Shown here piece by piece: positions 60,787 through 64,000 of a DNA stretch of 64,000 nucleotides (within the stretch, counting starts at the first letter, position 1; each line of letters begins with the position of its first letter). Origin of the DNA: Gramella sp. AN32. GTDB lineage: Bacteria > Bacteroidota > Bacteroidia > Flavobacteriales > Flavobacteriaceae. Where the stretch lies: positions 31,033 through 95,032 of the forward strand of contig NZ_QEYO01000017.1 in assembly GCF_023718305.1 (NCBI RefSeq), read 5' to 3'. The position numbers were made by a program, and so were the translations under genes. The notes below the pieces were generated by a model, which did not search any database, had not been told where the DNA came from, and saw only the letters and a program-made list of their open reading frames with translations.

Positions 60787-61899
60787 ATGAAATATCAGGC
60801 TAAGAAAAAGGCAATTATTTTACTTGAGGACGGAACGATTTTCTACGGAAAAGCCATCGGAAATAAAGATGGAAGTGCGGTTGGGGAAGTCTGTTTCAAT
60901 ACGGGTATGACCGGGTATCAGGAAATCTTTACAGATCCTTCATATTATGGACAGTTAATGGTGACCACCAATGCCCATATTGGTAACTACGGAACAAATA
61001 AGGACGAGAATGAATCAAACGGCGTAAAAATTGCCGGGCTCATTTGTAAAAATTTCAGTTATAACTATTCGCGTCCCGCTGCAGATCAGGGATTACTGGA
61101 ATTTCTTGAAGAAAGCGAGCTTTTCGGGATTTCAGATGTAGATACCCGGGCACTTGTCACCTACATTCGCGAAAATGGTGCGATGAATGCGATAATTTCT
61201 ACCGATGTTGATAATATTGATAAATTAAAAGAAACTTTAGCAGAAGTGCCCAATATGAATGGATTGGAGCTTGCCTCCAAAGTTTCCGTGACGGAGCCTT
61301 ACTATTTTGGTAATGAAGATGCTACCTATAAAATTGCGGCATTAGATGTGGGGATTAAACAAAATATCCTTCGGAATTTGGCAAAACGGGATGCTTATAT
61401 AAAAGTGTTCCCTTACAATACTACTTATGAAGATATGAAATCCTGGAATCCTGATGGATATTTTCTTTCCAATGGGCCCGGCGATCCTCAACCTCTGGAA
61501 AGCGCTATTAATGTGACCAAAACAATTATCGAGAATGATCATCCTTTGTTCGGTATTTGTCTTGGCCACCAGATCATTGCCCTTGCCAATGGAATTGGAA
61601 CCTATAAAATGCACCACGGTCACCGCGGAATAAATCATCCTGTTAAGAATATGATTACAGGAAAGGGAGAAATCACCTCGCAAAACCACGGATTTTCAGT
61701 AGACCGGGAACAAACTGAAAATCATCCCGATGTGGAAATTACCCATATTTGTTTAAATGATGGGACCGTTGGCGGCCTTGCCATGAAAAGCAAGAATGTA
61801 TTTTCAGTACAATATCATCCTGAAGCCAGTCCCGGGCCGCATGATGCCAGTTATCTTTTTGATGAATTTATTGAAAGGATTAAATCGGCTAAAGCCTAA
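60787..61899 (+). CDS. carA: Carbamoyl-phosphate synthase small subunit
   Basis: Glutaminase subunit that releases ammonia from glutamine for carbamoyl phosphate (arginine and pyrimidine synthesis). 370 aa. CPSase small-chain domain up to about residue 175 (GEVCFNTGMTGYQEIFTDPSY; VDTRALVTYIRENGAMNAII), then a class I glutamine amidotransferase domain with triad C258 in FGICLGHQ, H344 and E346 in QYHPEASPGPHD. ATG at 60787. carB does not follow; a terminator is 20 bases after the stop, so carB is elsewhere. Confidence 0.98.
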   Translation: MKYQAKKKAIILLEDGTIFYGKAIGNKDGSAVGEVCFNTGMTGYQEIFTDPSYYGQLMVTTNAHIGNYGTNKDENESNGVKIAGLICKNFSYNYSRPAADQGLLEFLEESELFGISDVDTRALVTYIRENGAMNAIISTDVDNIDKLKETLAEVPNMNGLELASKVSVTEPYYFGNEDATYKIAALDVGIKQNILRNLAKRDAYIKVFPYNTTYEDMKSWNPDGYFLSNGPGDPQPLESAINVTKTIIENDHPLFGICLGHQIIALANGIGTYKMHHGHRGINHPVKNMITGKGEITSQNHGFSVDREQTENHPDVEITHICLNDGTVGGLAMKSKNVFSVQYHPEASPGPHDASYLFDEFIERIKSAKA

Positions 61900-61920
61900 T
61901 AAGCTTATAGTCTGAAACTT

Positions 61921-61953
61921 AAAAAAGATCGCTCTAAAGCGATCTTTTTTTTA
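61921..61953 (+). terminator. Terminator of carA
   Basis: AAAAAAGATCGCT (61921-61933) pairs with AGCGATCTTTTTT (61938-61950) around CTAA, ending in a T-run. Works in both directions. Confidence 0.92.
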
Positions 61954-61975
61954 TTACGCTTAGATGTAAAAAATA

Positions 61976-62006
61976 TTTGCCATTGTGCAATATTATTATA
62001 GATTTG
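61976..62006 (+). promoter_or_regulatory. Canonical Bacteroidetes promoter of the first barrel-like paralog
   Basis: TTTG (61976-61979), 19 bases, TAGATTTG (61999-62006): a complete match to TTTG-N19-TAnnTTTG. 27 bases before ATG 62034. Confidence 0.8.
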
Positions 62007-62033
62007 AAATCGAATTCATCAAAAAAATAAAAA

Positions 62034-62561
62034 ATGAAAAAAATCTACTTTTCACTATGCATCCTGTTTTCTCTGAATCTTTCAGCTCAGGAAACCACCA
62101 ATCAATTTTCCTTAAACTTTCTAATTCCTTCCGCCGAATATGAAGTTGCGCTTTCAGAAAATACGAGTATAGATGCTATAGTTGGAATTGGCGCCGGTTA
62201 TCATAAATCAGGTTTCGACGATTCATCTGAATTTGGTATTTTTCCCCAGTTTGAAGCCCAGTATCGCTGGTATTATAATTTCGCTAAAAGAGAACGCAAA
62301 GGGAAAAAAGTCTCTGAAAATAGTGCAAACTATATAGCAGCAGTTGGGATATTCGCCGGTGGCGATCCTCTTATTGGCGATATGGAACTTAATAATGATT
62401 ATGTGGGATTCGTGGGGCCTGCCTGGGGATTGCAACGAATTTACAATGGTAATTTTAAACTAAATTTAAATCTTGGGATGGGTCTTGGGTTTAATGATCT
62501 TGGAGATCAATATTTATCCCCACTTATTGATATCCAATTAGGTTTCAAATTAGGAAAATAA
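62034..62561 (+). CDS. Small secreted outer-membrane-barrel-like protein, paralog 1
   Basis: 175 aa with signal peptide (KKIYFSLCILFSLNLSAQ). Eight to ten alternating amphipathic strands (NQFSLNFLIPSAEYEVAL, QYRWYYNF, NYIAAVGIFAGG, GPAWGLQRIY, NLNLGMGLGF, DIQLGFKLGK) suggest a small outer-membrane barrel. No known domain is recognised. It is a tandem paralog of the next gene; about half the positions agree by eye, with ENQFSLN-LIPSAEYE and QYRWYYNF-KRE nearly invariant. It has its own strong promoter and terminator, so the copies are regulated separately. Function unknown. Confidence 0.82.
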   Translation: MKKIYFSLCILFSLNLSAQETTNQFSLNFLIPSAEYEVALSENTSIDAIVGIGAGYHKSGFDDSSEFGIFPQFEAQYRWYYNFAKRERKGKKVSENSANYIAAVGIFAGGDPLIGDMELNNDYVGFVGPAWGLQRIYNGNFKLNLNLGMGLGFNDLGDQYLSPLIDIQLGFKLGK

Positions 62562-62590
62562 ACATTCAAGATTCTTTTAGTAAAGAACCA

Positions 62591-62616
62591 AAGCTGACAA
62601 TTTTGTCGGCTTTTTT
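62591..62616 (+). terminator. Terminator after barrel-like paralog 1
   Basis: AAGCTGAC / GTCGGCTT stem (one G-T pair) around AATTTT, followed by a T-run. Confidence 0.88.
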
Positions 62617-62680
62617 AATAGACGGATACGCATACATTTAAATTTATAGTAACTTAGAACGATATGGATTCTATTTACAA

Positions 62681-63205
62681 ATGAAAAAGTTCACCATTTT
62701 TTTATTGTTATTTCCTTTATTATCCAAGGGGCAAAGAATTGTTGAGAATCAATTTTCTTTAAATATCCTTATCCCTTCTGCTGAATATGAGCTGGCCGTT
62801 TCGCAAAATACTTCATTGGATGCGCTTGTGGGAATTGGTTTTGCCTATAGTAACTCTACATTTGAAGATGCGCAATTCGCGATCACCCCACAGTTCATGA
62901 CACAGTATCGCTGGTATTATAATTTTGGTAAACGGGAAGGTAAATTATTAAAAACTTCAGAAAATAGTGGGAATTATATCGCTGGCGTTGGAACAATATC
63001 AGGCGGGCAAGCCCTAATTGGAAATATCGATTATTTAAATGATTATAGCGCCTTTGTAGGACCGGCCTGGGGATTGCAAAGAGTGTATGATTCAGGATTT
63101 AAACTCAACCTCAATCTCGGCGTGGGCTATGAGTTTAATGATATTGGAGATCATGCGATTGCTCCTTTCTTTGGTCTTCAACTGGGATGGAAATTAGGGA
63201 AATAA
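62681..63205 (+). CDS. Small secreted outer-membrane-barrel-like protein, paralog 2
   Basis: 174 aa with signal peptide (KKFTIFLLLFPLLSKGQ). The same strand pattern as paralog 1 (NQFSLNILIPSAEYELAVSQNTSLDALVGIG, QYRWYYNFGKREGK, GPAWGLQRVY, KLNLNLGVGYEF, GLQLGWKLGK). The two genes are 119 bases apart and separated by a terminator. No promoter with a TTTG -33 was found; TAACTTAG at about 62651 is a weak -7 candidate. Function unknown. Confidence 0.82.
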   Translation: MKKFTIFLLLFPLLSKGQRIVENQFSLNILIPSAEYELAVSQNTSLDALVGIGFAYSNSTFEDAQFAITPQFMTQYRWYYNFGKREGKLLKTSENSGNYIAGVGTISGGQALIGNIDYLNDYSAFVGPAWGLQRVYDSGFKLNLNLGVGYEFNDIGDHAIAPFFGLQLGWKLGK

Positions 63206-64000
63206 TGATTTGTCTTTACAGCTCATATTGTTGTTACCCACAATAATAACAAAATTAGAACTTAAGAAATTAAATAAATTATTTAAATTGATTCTAAATT
63301 ATATACATATAGTATATAATATTCTAAAATTTGTAAATTTGAATGATCTTAAAAATAAAGAGAGATTGTTCACACCACATAAACAATCTCCCATTTTAAA
63401 ACATAAAATTAACCGACTAGTTAAAGTTTAAGATCATGAAGATTTTAAATTCCTAAAAAAATCTTCGCTAACTCCCAAGTAATTTCAGCTATAAGAAGTA
63501 GCACATGTAAATTGAATCCTTTCCTCCTTGAGGGGTCGGATTCTTAGTGTCTATTTTTAGACATAATCTTTATTAGTTCATTCTATACCATCTGTTTCAT
63601 AATTGTGGTTTATAATTAATTTTAGTTACTTTTGAATGAAAGTAAAGAGTCTGAACACCATTTTTTTACAAAGAACTTTTCGACTAAAATGTCGACGGGT
63701 CTAAATTATAAAAATATAACGGTTAGATATAAAATAGTTTTCAGGAATTATTAACAATTAATCCTAAATTACTGTGGGTAACATCGGTTCATCGCAAATA
63801 ACGGGTAGTTTGCTGAAAATTGTTATTTTAGAAACCAGGAAAGAAAATGTTTAAGCCGACAAGTCCGCGTCCTTACTCCCGCAACTTGCGATAGTGTGCC
63901 GAGCAAGCAATGACCGGCAATAAATAGTCATTGTGAACTATAATTAAGATGGTAGAACCGACCTACCAGTGTCGTCTTATAGGAGAAGGCATTAAACCAC
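63206..64000. other. 795-bp non-coding right end with structured GC-richer tail
   Basis: No reading frame above about 70 codons is convincing. 63206-63840 is very AT-rich (an ORF at 63210-63431 is low complexity). A rightward promoter-like pair is present at 63603-63634. From about 63845 the composition becomes GC-richer, with small palindromes: GGTAG / CTACC near 63951-63967 and GCCG / CGGC near 63897-63918. This tail could be a structured RNA or a mobile-element end; see findings. Confidence 0.5.
63603..63634 (+). promoter_or_regulatory. Rightward promoter-like motif near the window end
   Basis: TTG (63603-63605), 21 bases, TACTTTTG (63627-63634), matching the flavobacterial TTG-N17-23-TAnnTTTG form. 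Nothing annotatable as protein follows within the remaining ~360 bases, so any transcript has a long leader or is an RNA gene. Confidence 0.5.

Noticed and set aside
63210..63431. 73-codon ORF after the second barrel paralog
   Set aside because: Low-complexity Leu/Ile/Lys/Asn translation from AT-rich DNA, starts 5 bases after a stop without leader, no motif or signal peptide.

Overview
The window is a chromosomal segment of a low-GC member of the Bacteroidetes, almost certainly Flavobacteriaceae (phylum-level call firm; genus only a guess, Gramella/Christiangramia-Salegentibacter-Zunongwangia type). Evidence: promoter elements of the form TTTG-N19-TAnnTTTG, a SusC/SusD pair, a type IX secretion (T9SS) type-B sorted giant surface protein followed by PorP/SprF and OmpA-like genes, zinc-free S14 and L36, and the flavobacterial gene order hpt-adk-obgE. 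Nothing in the window is an obvious plasmid, prophage, CRISPR or defence island; most of it is core genome.

Layout. 1-1469 (minus): MlaE-type permease and MlaF-type ATPase of a lipid-trafficking ABC importer, the ATPase cut by the window edge. 1587-3212 (plus): secreted PafA-like alkaline phosphatase. 3209-5697 (minus): a compact cassette of ketoacyl synthase III, a SAM methyltransferase and a GT2 glycosyltransferase. 5794-8643 (minus): glycine decarboxylase gcvP. 8772-9596: degenerate UbiA-like membrane protein. 9580-10399 (minus): ECF sigma factor overlapping a small zinc-finger anti-sigma candidate. 10468-12498: M3 peptidase. 12700-14342 (minus): purE-purK. 14467-16590 (plus): an in-frame hpt-adk fusion and obgE. 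16694-17215: DUF4136 lipoprotein. 17301-26143 (minus): OmpA-like, PorP/SprF and a 2058-aa T9SS surface protein. 26322-36344 (plus with rarA on minus): TPR protein, mpl, radC, pseudo-deacetylase, YjjG-like phosphatase, lipoprotein, DUF5723 protein, unknown secreted protein, rhomboid. 36429-42635 (minus): rlmB, unknown secreted protein, SusD-like, SusC-like.

43201-60671 (plus) is one uninterrupted str-S10-spc-alpha ribosomal super-operon of 32 genes (rpsL to rplQ, including a 38-aa rpmJ) with a textbook promoter at 43117-43147 and a terminator at 60701-60731. It lacks tuf, adk and map at their usual positions; adk is instead fused to hpt at 14467. Spacers inside it hold hairpins and small repeats that could be regulatory. 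60787-61899 is carA, followed by a tandem pair of small secreted barrel-like paralogs. The last ~800 bases are non-coding as far as can be seen, carry a rightward promoter-like motif, and end in a compositionally different, GC-richer stretch.

The most unusual observations are the Hpt-Adk fusion, a polysaccharide-deacetylase homolog that has lost its catalytic motifs, an identical 268-bp duplication in the giant adhesin, palindromic repeats recruited as C-termini of two convergent genes, a double hairpin between rpsJ and rplC, and the structured right edge. I see no convincing entirely new multi-gene system.
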